A stretch of DNA of 64,000 bases, from contig NZ_JAGEKR010000007.1 of assembly GCF_017565405.1 (NCBI RefSeq), positions 1 through 64,000 of the forward strand. Direction: 5' to 3'. Below, in pieces: positions 34,132-43,531 of this stretch (position 1 is its first letter; each line of letters starts with the position of its first letter). Both the position numbers and the translations under genes were made by a program. The DNA is from Allobranchiibius sp. CTAmp26. GTDB taxonomy: Bacteria > Actinomycetota > Actinomycetes > Actinomycetales > Dermatophilaceae. Below the pieces are notes generated by a model, which saw nothing but the letters and a program-made list of their open reading frames with translations, ran no database searches and was not told the DNA's origin.

Positions 34132-35127
34132 GTGGAGCTCCCGGTCCTTCCTCTGCCGCTGCGCCGGGTGGTGCGCGACCCGATCTACGTGGTTGCCGTG
34201 CCCGTGCTGCTGGTCGTGCTAGCGATCCTCGCGGTGCCGGCATGGTTGCTGGGTTTGGTCTCCCGTCGGCGAAGGCCGTTGCGATTCATCGTGATCGGGA
34301 TGGCCGCGGTCGTCCTGGACTTCTCGATCTTCGCGCGCTGCACGGGCCTGTGGGTGGCGCACCGCACCGGGCGCCGGGCGCCGCAGGACTGGAACGCCGA
34401 CCACGTCGAGGTCGTCGCGCGGGCGCTGGACGTCTTCGTACGCAGAGCACGACGGCTCGTCGGTTTCGAGGTGCGCATCGCCGGTGGGACGGATCTGGAC
34501 CGAGCGGTCCCCACGGTGCTCCTGGCCCGGCATGCCGGGGTCGGCGACTCGCTGATGATGGTCTGGGTGATGACCCGCCACCTGGGGTGCGTGCCGCGCG
34601 TGGTGCTGAAGCGGATGCTGCTGTGGGATCCGGCGATGGATCTCGCGCTGCGTCGCCTCGGCGCCTTCTTCCTCCCGCCGCCGCGCGTCCCGGATGACGA
34701 AAGAGACTCCCAACTGGCCGATTTCGCACGATCCGCCGGCCCCGGCGAGGTCATCCTGCTCTTTCCGGAGGGCCGCAACTGGACACCCGGTCGATGGGAG
34801 GCCGAGGTCGAGGAGGCTCGCGCCGACGGCGATCTCGACGCGGTCGAGTGGATGCAGTCCCACCCGACTGTGCTGGACCCGCACACCGGTGCGATGCGCA
34901 CCATCCTGGGCGCGGTGCCGGATCCGCAGGTGCTGGTCGGCGCGCATCGCGGCGTGGAGCGACTCTCCTCGATCCGCGCGATCTGGGACGCCGTGCCGCT
35001 CACCCACCCGGTCGATGTGTCTCTGCGACGCACGAGGGTACGACCGGACGATCTGGTCGGATGGCTGCGCGACGAGTGGGCCGCGATCGACGACTGGACA
35101 CCACCCGAGAGCGAGACCGTCGGCTGA
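34132..35127 (+). CDS. PlsC-like membrane acyltransferase
   Basis: A 331-residue protein with two or three N-terminal hydrophobic segments (~17-75) and a lysophospholipid acyltransferase domain: the HX4D motif is seen in LARHAGVGDSL and the FPEG motif in ILLFPEGRNWTPGRWEAEVE. The Asn-Arg of many family members is replaced around the first motif, so the acyl acceptor may not be ordinary lysophosphatidate. GTG start 3 bases after the patatin stop; the two genes are surely co-transcribed. Confidence 0.85.
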   Translation: MELPVLPLPLRRVVRDPIYVVAVPVLLVVLAILAVPAWLLGLVSRRRRPLRFIVIGMAAVVLDFSIFARCTGLWVAHRTGRRAPQDWNADHVEVVARALDVFVRRARRLVGFEVRIAGGTDLDRAVPTVLLARHAGVGDSLMMVWVMTRHLGCVPRVVLKRMLLWDPAMDLALRRLGAFFLPPPRVPDDERDSQLADFARSAGPGEVILLFPEGRNWTPGRWEAEVEEARADGDLDAVEWMQSHPTVLDPHTGAMRTILGAVPDPQVLVGAHRGVERLSSIRAIWDAVPLTHPVDVSLRRTRVRPDDLVGWLRDEWAAIDDWTPPESETVG

Positions 35128-35153
35128 AGGTCTTCCACCACCGCGCACTACCA

Positions 35154-35219
35154 GGCTGACGGTGTTTGCGTTCATTGACGGTGTTCGAACGCCGTCAATG
35201 GTGGCGAACGCCGTCAGCC
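35154..35219. terminator. Nested four-copy inverted repeat between convergent genes
   Basis: Four copies of a TGACGG(T/C)GTT core lie as two direct plus two inverted units. Inner arms 35173-35186 and 35187-35200 make a 28-base near-perfect palindrome; outer arms 35154-35169 and 35204-35219 enclose it. The element fills the space between the acyltransferase stop and the 13E12 copy A stop and can fold on either strand, so it is probably a bidirectional terminator. Confidence 0.65.
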
Positions 35220-36725
35220 TCACGCCGCGGGCTGCTGACCGGGGCGTCCGGGCATGAGTCCGGGGGTGGGGTTCCAGGTGACGCCGGCGGTGGTGACCTG
35301 TGCGGTGAGCAGGTCGCGGTGCACGATGGTGTGGTGCCGTGCGCACAGCAGCGCGGCGTTGGTGAGGGTGGTGTCGCCGCCGGCCCACCACGGGATCACA
35401 TGATGCGCGTCGCACCAGTCCGGCGGGCGGTCGCAGCCCGGGAAGGTGCAGCCTTTATCTCGGTGGATGATCGCCGTTCTGAGTCCGCCGGTGAACAGCC
35501 GTTTGGTGCGCCCGACATCGAGGGGTTCGGACTCGGTGCCGAGAACCATCGGGATGAGGTCGGCGTCGCAGGCCATCCTTCGCAGGGTCCCCGCGTCGAG
35601 CAGGTCACCGTTGATCGTTCGCCCGATCCCCGGTAAGGATCCGGGTGGATCACCTCTACGCCCGATGTCGTCGAGCTTGCCCGCTGTTGTCAGCTGATCG
35701 ATGAGGGTCTGGTGGTCGAACGTGATGACGATCTTGGCCGACCCGCCGATGTTCCCGCTGGTGTGGGATCGGTCCTCGTCCAGCAACCGGGCCGCAGTGT
35801 CGGCCAGCTCGATCAGTGCGTCCGCGCGCCGCTTACCGGGGGTGCGGGTGTCCCGCTCGGCGACAGTGCCCGTGTGGGGCGCCGAATCATTCTCAGTGCC
35901 AGACGGGTTCGCTTCATGGCAGCGTGCAGGTGCGGGGGCGGACAGTGCCTGGATCGCGTGCTTGACCACTGCAGCGTGACCTGCCGAGAGGTCCGCGGTC
36001 AGCCGTGTCAGCCCGTTCGGGAGGTCCGCCCACGTCAGCGACTCACACGCCTGCTGACGTTCTTCCTGTTCGGTAAGAACTTCAGGGGCGAACCGGCCGA
36101 TGATCCGCGCGGACAGGTCCCGCAGCGTGCGGGCCCCGGTGTGCGAGAGCGCCAGGTACCAGGAGAGGACCTCGTCCCGGTCCGCACCGGGGATCACCGG
36201 CAACACCTTGGGAGCCTCCCGCAACGCCACCTGCGCGCAGCGCACGCTCACCACTCCCGCGGCCAGCGCATCGGCCACCACCGAGTTCCGCGGATCAGCA
36301 CACCCCGTGGCGACCACCCCGATACGACGGCATACGGCCGCCTCGGCGACAACCCGATTGGGCGTACGCCCCTCGCCACCCGTGCTGGATGACCCAGCAG
36401 AGCTTGCCTCGGTGACACAGGCGCCAACCCACCCGCCGGCATCCGTCGCCGTGGAATTGGCGACTACTCCCCGGGTGACCGCCTCGGTCGTGGCACCAAC
36501 CGCCAACGATTCCGCCCGCGACGACAGACCCACCATCGACGCGACGAACCGGCCCAGCTGGGCCTCACTCAGTTGGTACAGCGCACCGGGCCAGTCCTCC
36601 AACCGGGCGGTGAGCACCCCCAGGTCCTCCAGCAACCCGCCCGCCGCACCAGGACCAGCCAACACCACCGACGGGCTGGCGGGAAGCGGTGCATCCGGCA
36701 CCCGAGAGATCCCCTCGACACTCAT
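35220..36725 (-). CDS. DUF222 / HNH endonuclease, 13E12 repeat family, copy A
   Basis: A 501-residue protein of the 13E12 family: DUF222 over most of the chain and a C-terminal HNH nuclease domain with CTFPGCDRPPDWCDAHHVIP and NAALLCARHHTIVHRD (Cys and His metal ligands intact). Family members are multicopy in actinobacteria; their activity is unproven. Start at ATG 36723-36725 (MSVEGISRVPDAPL) fits the AAGGGGG upstream better than the GTG two codons earlier. It is nearly identical over long blocks to copy B at 61659-63131, including its promoter. Confidence 0.92.
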   Translation of the reverse strand: MSVEGISRVPDAPLPASPSVVLAGPGAAGGLLEDLGVLTARLEDWPGALYQLSEAQLGRFVASMVGLSSRAESLAVGATTEAVTRGVVANSTATDAGGWVGACVTEASSAGSSSTGGEGRTPNRVVAEAAVCRRIGVVATGCADPRNSVVADALAAGVVSVRCAQVALREAPKVLPVIPGADRDEVLSWYLALSHTGARTLRDLSARIIGRFAPEVLTEQEERQQACESLTWADLPNGLTRLTADLSAGHAAVVKHAIQALSAPAPARCHEANPSGTENDSAPHTGTVAERDTRTPGKRRADALIELADTAARLLDEDRSHTSGNIGGSAKIVITFDHQTLIDQLTTAGKLDDIGRRGDPPGSLPGIGRTINGDLLDAGTLRRMACDADLIPMVLGTESEPLDVGRTKRLFTGGLRTAIIHRDKGCTFPGCDRPPDWCDAHHVIPWWAGGDTTLTNAALLCARHHTIVHRDLLTAQVTTAGVTWNPTPGLMPGRPGQQPAA

Positions 36726-36775
36726 CCGCACCCACCCCCTTTGCAGTCACCTGGCAGGTCTGTGATGTACCCCTT

Positions 36776-36804
36776 ATCGTACGCGCGTTCGAAGCAATAC
36801 GCAA
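36776..36804 (-). promoter_or_regulatory. Promoter of 13E12 copy A
   Basis: Minus-strand -35 TTGCGT (36799-36804) and -10 TACGAT (36776-36781) are 17 bases apart. The same promoter, with one changed base in the -35, precedes copy B, which supports it being functional. The untranslated leader would be about 45 bases. Confidence 0.65.
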
Positions 36805-36885
36805 GGGCCAATCAGGCGAATCTTCATATATGGCAGCACTATTCAAGAACTGGTCATCCATATCCCCCGCCGGCAGTGGACGTTA

Positions 36886-37020
36886 TCCACACCTGCGGGC
36901 GGGTCCGCTTGTCAGCTCGCGGTGAGCACCCGGCAGGAGAAGGCGTCGATACGCGCCCGGGTCTGCCCGTCGGTGGCAATCCACGCGCACAGACCGCGTA
37001 CCGCGTCGGAGGCGAGTCCG
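36886..37020 (-). pseudogene. Degenerate duplicate of the sseB 3' end
   Basis: This segment repeats 37042 onward with a fixed offset of 156 bases from the flank TCCACACCTGCGGGCGGGT through the sseB stop into its coding sequence. In frame it would read RARIDAFSCRVLTAS-stop (stop at 36912-36914) against [15 protein letters not shown]-stop in the real gene. About 12 bases are missing in the copy before homology fades near 37020. It has no start and is a relic of a diverged tandem duplication. The rest of 36805-37067 shows nothing else I recognise. Confidence 0.75.
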
Positions 37021-37067
37021 CTCAGCGGCGCTGCTCTGCACTCCACACCTGCGGGCGGGTCGGCTTG

Positions 37068-37796
37068 TCAGTTCGCCGTGAGCACCCGGAACGAGAGGGC
37101 GTCGATGCGCGCCCGAGTCTCGCCGTCGGTGGCGATCTGCTCACCGATCCGGGCACACAGCCCCTGCACCGCGCTGGAATCGAGCCCCGGAGTCAGCCGC
37201 AACACCACGCGCAGCTGCCCGTCGTCGTCGCTCTCGCAGTCGACCGACACCACAGCCGACTCGTCACGGGCGGCACGAGCGATGGCCTCACGCACGAACG
37301 GATCGGCGTACGCCGGAAGCCACGCTCGCTGCGTGGCCAGCGCCCACAGCATGCTGGAGCGCACGATGCGCAGCCGCTCCGAGCCGAGGTCGAGCACCAG
37401 GACGTCGCACCCCTCGGCGACCGCCGCCTGAGCGGCCTGCGCGGACGGCACCGGGCGTGGTCGTGCGTCGGGATTCCAGGCGTTCAGGGCCTGGATGCTG
37501 GAGAACACCGGCAGGGCTCGCTCGCCGTCGGGCGCGGTCAGCGTCACCACGGCCATCTGCGTCGACTTCTCGACCGTGAGCCCGTCCTCGGTGTCCTCGA
37601 CATCGTCGGCGGTCGCGACGATCGGCACCAGCAGCCTGGCGGCCGCCAACGCCGTCATGAACGTCGTGCCGTCGGCGTCCATCGCCGCCACGAGCGCAGA
37701 ATCCGCTTCCCCCGTGTCCCGCTCGAAACCGGTGGCGGGAAGCTCCCGCCCCTCCCAGGAATGGCCGGCGGAGTCGAAGTTGTCGCCGTCGCTCAC
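37068..37796 (-). CDS. SseB-family protein
   Basis: A 242-residue SseB N-terminal-domain protein: [20 protein letters not shown] near the start, [16 protein letters not shown], and the [19 protein letters not shown] strand typical of the family. The C-terminal ~80 residues ([20 protein letters not shown] onward) are the actinobacterial extension. Function unknown; the name comes from an unrelated enterobacterial locus. GTG 37794-37796 overlaps the priA stop (GTGA), so it is coupled to the his operon. Confidence 0.88.
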   Translation of the reverse strand: MSDGDNFDSAGHSWEGRELPATGFERDTGEADSALVAAMDADGTTFMTALAAARLLVPIVATADDVEDTEDGLTVEKSTQMAVVTLTAPDGERALPVFSSIQALNAWNPDARPRPVPSAQAAQAAVAEGCDVLVLDLGSERLRIVRSSMLWALATQRAWLPAYADPFVREAIARAARDESAVVSVDCESDDDGQLRVVLRLTPGLDSSAVQGLCARIGEQIATDGETRARIDALSFRVLTAN

Positions 37797-38566
37797 GGCC
37801 TACCTGCCGCGTCGAGCGCCTGACCGAGCGTGAACGCGCCCCGGTAGAGCGCGGATCCGACGATCGCACCCTCTACGCCGTCGGGCACCAGGGTCCGCAA
37901 CGCCGCGATGTCGGCGACGGTCGATACGCCTCCGGATGCGACCACCGGTCGATCGGTGCGCGAGCAGACCTCCTGCAGGAGCGGCACGTTCGGCCCCTGA
38001 AGCATCCCGTCCTTGGCGACATCGGTCACGACGTAGCGTGCGCATCCTTCGGCGTCGAGCCGCGCCAGCGTCTCCCACAGGTCTCCACCCTCGCGCGTCC
38101 ACCCGCGGGCGGCCAGCGTCGTACCGCGTACGTCGAGCCCGACGGCGATCCGATCACCATGCTCAGCAATGGCTTTGGCAGTCCACTCCGGATTCTCCAG
38201 CGCTGCCGTGCCGAGGTTCACTCGCCGGCACCCACTGGACAGTGCTGCATTGAGTGTCTCCTCGTCACGGATGCCTCCGGACAGTTCGACCTTCATGTCG
38301 AGGCGGCCGATGATCGACGCCAGCAGCTCACGGTTGTCTCCCCTGCCGAACGCGGCGTCGAGGTCGACCAGGTGCAGCCACTCCGCACCCTGCTCCTGCC
38401 ACGCCAGCGCCGCCTGCCACGGGTCGCCGAACTCCCCTCCCGAGCCCGCGACTCCCTGCACCAGCTGCACGGCGCGGCCGTCGACCACGTCGACCGCCGG
38501 AAGCAGCTGCAGCCGCGGATCTGTGCCTTGCTCGGAAACCACTGTCATTCCTCTCGATTCATCCAT
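37793..38566 (-). CDS. priA: Bifunctional HisA/TrpF isomerase PriA
   Basis: Beta-alpha-barrel isomerase of histidine synthesis (ProFAR isomerase) that in actinobacteria also serves as phosphoribosylanthranilate isomerase. The 257 residues contain [18 protein letters not shown] with the catalytic Asp, [33 protein letters not shown] with the second Asp, and the phosphate site [12 protein letters not shown] / [13 protein letters not shown]. Start at ATG 38564-38566; an inner ATG at 38546-38548 has AGAGGA too close in front. PriA function is inferred from lineage; trpF was not seen in the window. Confidence 0.93.
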   Translation of the reverse strand: MDESRGMTVVSEQGTDPRLQLLPAVDVVDGRAVQLVQGVAGSGGEFGDPWQAALAWQEQGAEWLHLVDLDAAFGRGDNRELLASIIGRLDMKVELSGGIRDEETLNAALSSGCRRVNLGTAALENPEWTAKAIAEHGDRIAVGLDVRGTTLAARGWTREGGDLWETLARLDAEGCARYVVTDVAKDGMLQGPNVPLLQEVCSRTDRPVVASGGVSTVADIAALRTLVPDGVEGAIVGSALYRGAFTLGQALDAAGRP

Positions 38567-38580
38567 CCACTACGATCCGA

Positions 38581-39216
38581 TCAGAACGACGCGAGCCAGT
38601 TCTCGATCAGAGTCGCCCCGGCGTCCCCGGACTTCTCGGGGTGGAACTGGGTGCCGCCGAGCGCGCCGTCCTCCACCGCCGCGACGAAGACCTCTCCGTG
38701 CTCGGCGGTGCTGACCAGAGGCGCCCGGTCCACTCCTGCGCGCCCGGCGCCGGGCGCCCGCAGCGCGGCGTAGGAGTGCACGAAGTAGAACCACTCGTCC
38801 TCGATGCCGTCGAAGAGTGTCGAGCCGGACGCCGGCTGCACCTGCGACCAGCCCATGTGCGGTACGACGGGCGCCGTGAGCCGGGTGACCGTGCCGGGCC
38901 ACAGGCCGATGCCGTCGAGCGCATCGGTCGCGTAGTGCTCGGTGGACCCCTCGAACAGCACCTGGAACCCGACGCACACCCCCAGCACGGGTAGACCGGC
39001 GGCGAGCCGCTCCGCGATGAGCGCCGGACCGTCCGCACGCCTCAGTCCCGCGACGCACGCATGGAAGTTCCCCACGCCCGGCACGTAGAGCCCGTCCGCG
39101 CGGCGTACGGCCTCCGGGTCGGCGGTGAGTTCCACATGCGCACCCACCCGCTCGAGCATCCGTACGACCGAGCGAACGTTGCCGCTGCCGTAGTCGAGGA
39201 CCACGACGCGTTTCAC
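38581..39216 (-). CDS. hisH: Imidazole glycerol phosphate synthase, glutaminase subunit
   Basis: Releases ammonia from glutamine for HisF. The 211-residue class I amidotransferase has VVVLDYGSGNVRSVVRMLE, the nucleophile Cys in LPVLGVCVGFQVLFEGS, and the His-Glu pair in GTQFHPEKSG. GTG 39214-39216 overlaps the preceding gene by four bases. hisF, its partner, is not in this operon copy. Confidence 0.96.
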   Translation of the reverse strand: MKRVVVLDYGSGNVRSVVRMLERVGAHVELTADPEAVRRADGLYVPGVGNFHACVAGLRRADGPALIAERLAAGLPVLGVCVGFQVLFEGSTEHYATDALDGIGLWPGTVTRLTAPVVPHMGWSQVQPASGSTLFDGIEDEWFYFVHSYAALRAPGAGRAGVDRAPLVSTAEHGEVFVAAVEDGALGGTQFHPEKSGDAGATLIENWLASF

Positions 39217-39836
39217 GACGACCCGGTGACCGCGTCGTTGATCTCGACGCGTTCCATGACGAGTCGCTCGTACTGGCGCACCGACCGCTCGTCGGGCTCG
39301 ACCAGGGTGGCCCCCTCGGCGCTCTTGACGCCCCGCCCTAGCACGAGCCGTTCACCGGGCAACGAGAGCAGGCCGATGAGGTCGCCGAGGATGTCGGCCA
39401 CGGCGGCCGACCTTTCGGCCAGTACGGCGCGTACCTCTCGCTCGACCTCCGGAGCGACGCCGGCGGCTCGGACGAGGTCGGCCGGCGACGCAGGCGGCAG
39501 GGACGGCACCCGCGCGGTCCCCCGGCCGGATTCCCAGACCAGCCAGCGGGGCACGGCACGCCATCCCGCCGGATGCACGGTGACGATCGCGCGACCGTCG
39601 ATGTCGAACAGGCCCAGTGCGCTGCGCAGGTTGGACGGCACGCCGCGTGACGCGAGCACGACGTGCCCGGCGTCGTACGGCGCGGGCGCAGCCGCCGCGC
39701 CCGCGGGCACCACGGCGGTCCACCCCGCGAGCGGCACGACGAAGCACGCCGCCTGGCCGCGGCGCACCCAGGCGTCGACACGCTGACGGTCACCCTGCAG
39801 GTAGAGCACCCCGGTCGCGGGTCGCGTGGCTGTCAT
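39213..39836 (-). CDS. Conserved unknown protein inside the his operon
   Basis: A 207-residue soluble protein that I do not recognise. The N-terminal half (GVLYLQGDRQRVDAWVRRGQ, then ACFVVPLAGWTAVVPAG) looks like a mixed alpha/beta domain; the C-terminal third is helical and charged (AEVEREVRAVLAERSAAVAD type pattern). It sits 6 bases after hisB and overlaps hisH by four, so it is locked into the operon. A role linked to histidine synthesis is possible but not shown by any motif. Confidence 0.75.
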   Translation of the reverse strand: MTATRPATGVLYLQGDRQRVDAWVRRGQAACFVVPLAGWTAVVPAGAAAAPAPYDAGHVVLASRGVPSNLRSALGLFDIDGRAIVTVHPAGWRAVPRWLVWESGRGTARVPSLPPASPADLVRAAGVAPEVEREVRAVLAERSAAVADILGDLIGLLSLPGERLVLGRGVKSAEGATLVEPDERSVRQYERLVMERVEINDAVTGSS

Positions 39837-39842
39837 GGTCGG

Positions 39843-40478
39843 TTAGAGCGTGCCCTTGGCGCTCGGGATGCCGACCACCCGCGGGTCCCGTGCGACGGCG
39901 GCACGCACCGCCCGAGCGACCGCCTTGAACTGGGCCTCGACGATGTGGTGCGGGTCGCGGCCGGACAGCACCCGCACGTGCAGCGCGATCCCTGCGTGGA
40001 AGGCGAAGGACTCCAGCACGTGACGCGTGAGCGCGCCCGTGTAGGTGCCGCCGATGATCGCGTAGACCTGACCGTCCGGCTCGCCCTCGTGCACGACGTA
40101 CGGGCGGCCGGCGACGTCGACGACGGCCTGCGCCAGCGCCTCGTCCAGCGGCACCATCGCATCGCCGAAACGGGCGATCCCCGACTTGTCGCCGAGCGCC
40201 TCGCGCAGCGCCTCGCCGAGCACGATCGCGGTGTCCTCGACCGTGTGGTGCGCGTCCACGTCGATGTCGCCCGTGGAGGCGATCGTCAGGTCGATCAGGC
40301 TGTGCTTGGCGAAGCTCTCCAGCATGTGGTCGTAGAACCGCACACCGGTGCTGACCTGCGCCTCACCGGTGCCGTCGAGGTCGAGGAAGAGATCGACGCT
40401 GCTCTCCTTGGTGGCGCGCTGCACATGGGCGGTGCGGTGCCCCGCGCGGGCGACCGTGCCCTCGTCGTACGCCGTCAT
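39843..40478 (-). CDS. hisB: Imidazoleglycerol-phosphate dehydratase
   Basis: Dehydrates IGP in histidine synthesis. This is the monofunctional form (211 residues) with the two manganese-site repeats: [34 protein letters not shown] and later [20 protein letters not shown] with [20 protein letters not shown] 40476-40478 overlaps the hisC stop. Confidence 0.97.
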   Translation of the reverse strand: MTAYDEGTVARAGHRTAHVQRATKESSVDLFLDLDGTGEAQVSTGVRFYDHMLESFAKHSLIDLTIASTGDIDVDAHHTVEDTAIVLGEALREALGDKSGIARFGDAMVPLDEALAQAVVDVAGRPYVVHEGEPDGQVYAIIGGTYTGALTRHVLESFAFHAGIALHVRVLSGRDPHHIVEAQFKAVARAVRAAVARDPRVVGIPSAKGTL

Positions 40479-41593
40479 GCGGTGCCCTTCCCGTCCTCGT
40501 CAAGCGTGAGCGCCAGCGCGTCGAGCACTGACCGCGTCTCGTGCATCGTGCCCGCGGTGATCCGCAGATGGTGCGGCAGACCCACGTCGCGCACGAGCAC
40601 ACCACGGTCGAGCAGCTGTTGCCAGGAGGCTCGCGCGTCGGCGAATCCTCCCACGAGCACGAAGTTGGCATCGCTCGGCACGGGATCGAGACCCAGCGCG
40701 ACGCAGCCCACGACCAGCGCGTCCCGGGACGCCTTGATCTGCTCGACCATCGACAGCATCGTGCGCGCGTGGGTCAGCGCGGCCAGCGCGACGGCCTGCG
40801 TGACCGACGACAGGTGATAGGGCAGGCGGACCAGTCGCAGCAGGCGGGTCAGCTCGGGGTCGGCCGCGAGGTAGCCGAGGCGCACCCCGGCGAAGGCGAA
40901 GGCCTTGGACATGGTGCGGGTGACCACCAGCCGGTCGCGGCCAGGCAGCAGGGTGAGCGCGCTGGGGGTGCCGGGGCGGGCGAACTCGGCGTACGCCTCG
41001 TCCACCACCACGATCGCTCGGGGCGCGGCGTCGTACACCGCGGTCACCGTGTCCAGACCCAGTGCGGTGCCGGTCGGGTTGTTCGGCGAGCACAGGAAGA
41101 TCACGTGCGGGTCGTGCTCCTGCACCTGCGCGACGGCGAGTTCGGTGTCGATGTCGAAGCGGTCCGGTGATGCGTCGCGCAACCCGTCGACCCAGGTAGT
41201 GCCGACGCCGCGGCTGATGATCGGGTGCATGGAGTACGACGGGGTGAAGCCGAGCGCAACCCGGCCCGGTCCGCCGAACGCCTGCACCAGATGCTGCAGC
41301 ACCTCGTTCGATCCGTTGCCCGCCCAGACCTGCTCACGGTCGATCTCGCAGCCTGTGGTGACAGACAGATACCCAGCGAGCGCCGTTCGCAACTCGACGA
41401 ATTCGCGGTCCGGATAGCGGTTCAGACCGGGCGCGACACGTGTCACCGCCGCGGCGATGGCCTGCACCACGTCGTGCGGGACCGGGTGCGAGGACTCGTT
41501 GGTGTTGACGGCCACCGGTACGTCGAGTTGCGGCGCGCCGTACGGGCTCCCGCCGCGCAGGTCCGCGCGCAGCATGGCCTGGAAATCGGTCAC
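40475..41593 (-). CDS. hisC: Histidinol-phosphate aminotransferase
   Basis: PLP class I/II aminotransferase. 372 residues: [85 protein letters not shown] and the cofactor lysine in [18 protein letters not shown] chose GTG 41591-41593, 10 bases after the hisD stop, because [20 protein letters not shown] matches the family start; the upstream extension would overlap hisD. Confidence 0.96.
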   Translation of the reverse strand: MTDFQAMLRADLRGGSPYGAPQLDVPVAVNTNESSHPVPHDVVQAIAAAVTRVAPGLNRYPDREFVELRTALAGYLSVTTGCEIDREQVWAGNGSNEVLQHLVQAFGGPGRVALGFTPSYSMHPIISRGVGTTWVDGLRDASPDRFDIDTELAVAQVQEHDPHVIFLCSPNNPTGTALGLDTVTAVYDAAPRAIVVVDEAYAEFARPGTPSALTLLPGRDRLVVTRTMSKAFAFAGVRLGYLAADPELTRLLRLVRLPYHLSSVTQAVALAALTHARTMLSMVEQIKASRDALVVGCVALGLDPVPSDANFVLVGGFADARASWQQLLDRGVLVRDVGLPHHLRITAGTMHETRSVLDALALTLDEDGKGTA

Positions 41594-41603
41594 GACGAGG
41601 CGC

Positions 41604-42947
41604 TCACGCGTCCGGGAAGCGCGCGGTGACGGCCTCACCGTGCGCGGGAAGGTCCTCGGCGTTGGCCAGCGTCACCACCTGCGCAGCGACCTCGTGCAGC
41701 GCGTCGCGGGAGTAGTCGACGACGTGGATGCCGCGCAGGAAGGACTGCACCGACAGGCCGCTGCTGTGGCAGGCGCAGCCACCGGTCGGCAGGACGTGGT
41801 TGGAGCCGGCGCAGTAGTCACCCAGGCTGACCGGGGCGTAGGCGCCCACGAAGATGGCGCCGGCGTTGCGGATCCGCGCGGCCACGGTCGCGGCGTCCCG
41901 GGTCTGGATCTCCAGGTGCTCGGCGGCGTACGCGTCGACGACCCGGATGCCGTCGTCGAGGGAGTCCACCAGCACGATGCCGGACTGCCGCCCGCCGAGC
42001 GCGGTCTTGACCCGTACGGCGTGCCGGGTCGCGCCCGCGCGGGTATCGAGCGCGCGCTCCACCAGCTCGGCCAACTCCGGGCTGTCGGTGACCAGCACTG
42101 CCGCTGCCAGCTCGTCGTGCTCGGCCTGGCTGATCATGTCGGCGGCGACGAGGTCGGCGTCCGCGGCGTCGTCCGCCAGGATCGCGATCTCGGTGGGGCC
42201 GGCCTCGGCGTCGATCCCGATCAGACCCTTGAGCAGGCGTTTGGCGGCCGCCACGTAGATGTTACCCGGGCCGGTGACGAGCGTGACCGGCTCGCAGACC
42301 GTAGTGCCGTCCTCGTCCGACGCGCCGTACGCGAACATCGCGACGGCCTGTGCGCCGCCGACCGCGTAGACCTCGTCGACGCCGAGCAGCTCGCAGGCCG
42401 CGAGGATCGTCGGGTGCGGGTAACCCTGGAAGACACCGGTGTTGGTGGACTGCGGCGGGCTGGCGACCGCCAGTGACGGCACCTCGGCGGCCTGGGCGGG
42501 CACGACGTTCATCACGACACTGCTCGGGTAGACCGCGATGCCGCCGGGCACGTAGAGACCCACCCGGTCGACCGGCACCCAGCGCTCGGTCACCGTGCCG
42601 CCGTCCGTCACGGCCGTGGTGGTGTCGGTGCGGCGCTGATCGTCATGCACCAGACGCGCGCGTCGGATCGACTCCAGGAGCGCGTCGCGGATCGCGGGGT
42701 CGAGCTGCTCGGCGGCGGCCCGCAACACCTCGCGGGGCACCCGCAACGACGCGGGGCGCACCTTGTCGAAGCGCTCCCCCAGCTCCAGCAGCGCCTCGAC
42801 GCCACGCGCCCGCACGTCGGCGCAGATGGGGCGTACGACGTCGAGTGCCGCGTCGACGTCGAACTCGGCGCGCGGCAGCGCGTCACGCAGCCCACGGGCG
42901 TCCAACGACGACAAGGCGGTGCCGCGCAGGTCCAGACGGGAGATCAC
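41604..42947 (-). CDS. hisD: Histidinol dehydrogenase
   Basis: NAD-dependent two-step oxidation of histidinol to histidine, zinc enzyme. The 447 residues carry [54 protein letters not shown], the zinc-site [15 protein letters not shown] and [20 protein letters not shown]. First gene of the his operon, GTG start 42945-42947 with no Shine-Dalgarno sequence; a -10 TAAACT lies 6 bases upstream, so the operon mRNA is probably leaderless. Confidence 0.97.
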   Translation of the reverse strand: MISRLDLRGTALSSLDARGLRDALPRAEFDVDAALDVVRPICADVRARGVEALLELGERFDKVRPASLRVPREVLRAAAEQLDPAIRDALLESIRRARLVHDDQRRTDTTTAVTDGGTVTERWVPVDRVGLYVPGGIAVYPSSVVMNVVPAQAAEVPSLAVASPPQSTNTGVFQGYPHPTILAACELLGVDEVYAVGGAQAVAMFAYGASDEDGTTVCEPVTLVTGPGNIYVAAAKRLLKGLIGIDAEAGPTEIAILADDAADADLVAADMISQAEHDELAAAVLVTDSPELAELVERALDTRAGATRHAVRVKTALGGRQSGIVLVDSLDDGIRVVDAYAAEHLEIQTRDAATVAARIRNAGAIFVGAYAPVSLGDYCAGSNHVLPTGGCACHSSGLSVQSFLRGIHVVDYSRDALHEVAAQVVTLANAEDLPAHGEAVTARFPDA

Positions 42948-42953
42948 GGGCCC

Positions 42954-42959
42954 AGTTTA
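42954..42959 (-). promoter_or_regulatory. -10 element of the his operon, leaderless
   Basis: Minus-strand TAAACT ends 6 bases before the hisD GTG, so transcription should start at the G of the start codon. No convincing -35 was seen. Confidence 0.55.
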
Positions 42960-43023
42960 GTAGCCGGTGCCGACGCTCTTCGTGCTCGTCCACGACGCGG
43001 TCCGCTTGCTGCCGCGGTCGCAG

Positions 43024-43109
43024 CCACCCGCCGAGTGGCATAGGAACACTTCGAGTGGCGTACCTACGAGTGCGCCACTCGAAACATATGTATGCCACTC
43101 GGCGGGTGG
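43024..43109. terminator. Nested four-copy inverted repeat downstream of the DksA-like gene
   Basis: Outer arms 43024-43042 and 43091-43109 are perfectly complementary over 19 bases. Inside, arms 43050-43060 and 43073-43083 pair over 11 bases. All four arms share a GAGTGGC core. The element starts 13 bases after the zinc-finger gene stop (minus strand) and lies 77 bases upstream of hisD, so it most likely ends the glnA2-glnE-dksA transcript. Confidence 0.65.
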
Positions 43110-43121
43110 AGGTGGCGCCGG

Positions 43122-43478
43122 TCAGCCGGGGTGGGAGGCGGCGCAGACGATGCAGGTGCGCGCGAACGGGCGGGCCTCCAGCCGCTCCGGTGCGATCGGG
43201 CCACCGCACACCTCGCACACGAAGTAGGTGCCCTCGTGCGCCCGCGCCAGCGCGACGTCCAGCGCCCCCAGCCGACGTTGCGCCTGGTCGATCAACGCGG
43301 ACAGCTGCGAGCGCTCGTAGGCGATCGTGGCGCCCTCAGGGTCGTGTTCGTCGTCGGCGTTGGTGTCGCGCGACGCCTCGACGGTGCGCGCGAACTGGCT
43401 CCGCAGATCCGTCAGCCGGAGCACCGACTCGGCGCGATCCGCTGCGAGTGCGGCCTCGACGCCTGCGAGATCACTCAC
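43122..43478 (-). CDS. DksA/TraR-type zinc-finger protein
   Basis: A 118-residue protein with a long helical hairpin (residues ~5-80, including SRDTNADDEHDPEGATIAYE) and a C-terminal C4 zinc finger: CEVCGGPI with CIVC 20 residues later. This is the layout of DksA/TraR proteins that bind the RNA polymerase secondary channel; the acidic hairpin tip (DDEHDPE) would enter the channel. I chose GTG 43476-43478; ATG 43488-43490 is an alternative four codons longer. It follows glnE by 53 bases. Confidence 0.85.
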   Translation of the reverse strand: MSDLAGVEAALAADRAESVLRLTDLRSQFARTVEASRDTNADDEHDPEGATIAYERSQLSALIDQAQRRLGALDVALARAHEGTYFVCEVCGGPIAPERLEARPFARTCIVCAASHPG

Positions 43479-43531
43479 AGGGACCAGCATCCCCCGGCCG
43501 GACCAGGGCCGTCCTGCCGGGAGTCCTACGA

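Noticed and set aside
35180-36795. GTTCGAA motifs resembling tRNA T-loops
   Set aside because: No acceptor, anticodon or D-arm pairing around them; they belong to a palindrome and a promoter spacer. No tRNA gene was found in the window.
35220-37040. 13E12 copy A as an insertion sequence with terminal inverted repeats
   Set aside because: No transposase and no terminal repeats or target duplications were seen; only gene-plus-promoter duplication is supported.
36573-37823. 416-codon plus-strand frame across the sseB scar
   Set aside because: Antisense to sseB and to the 13E12 start; no ribosome site.
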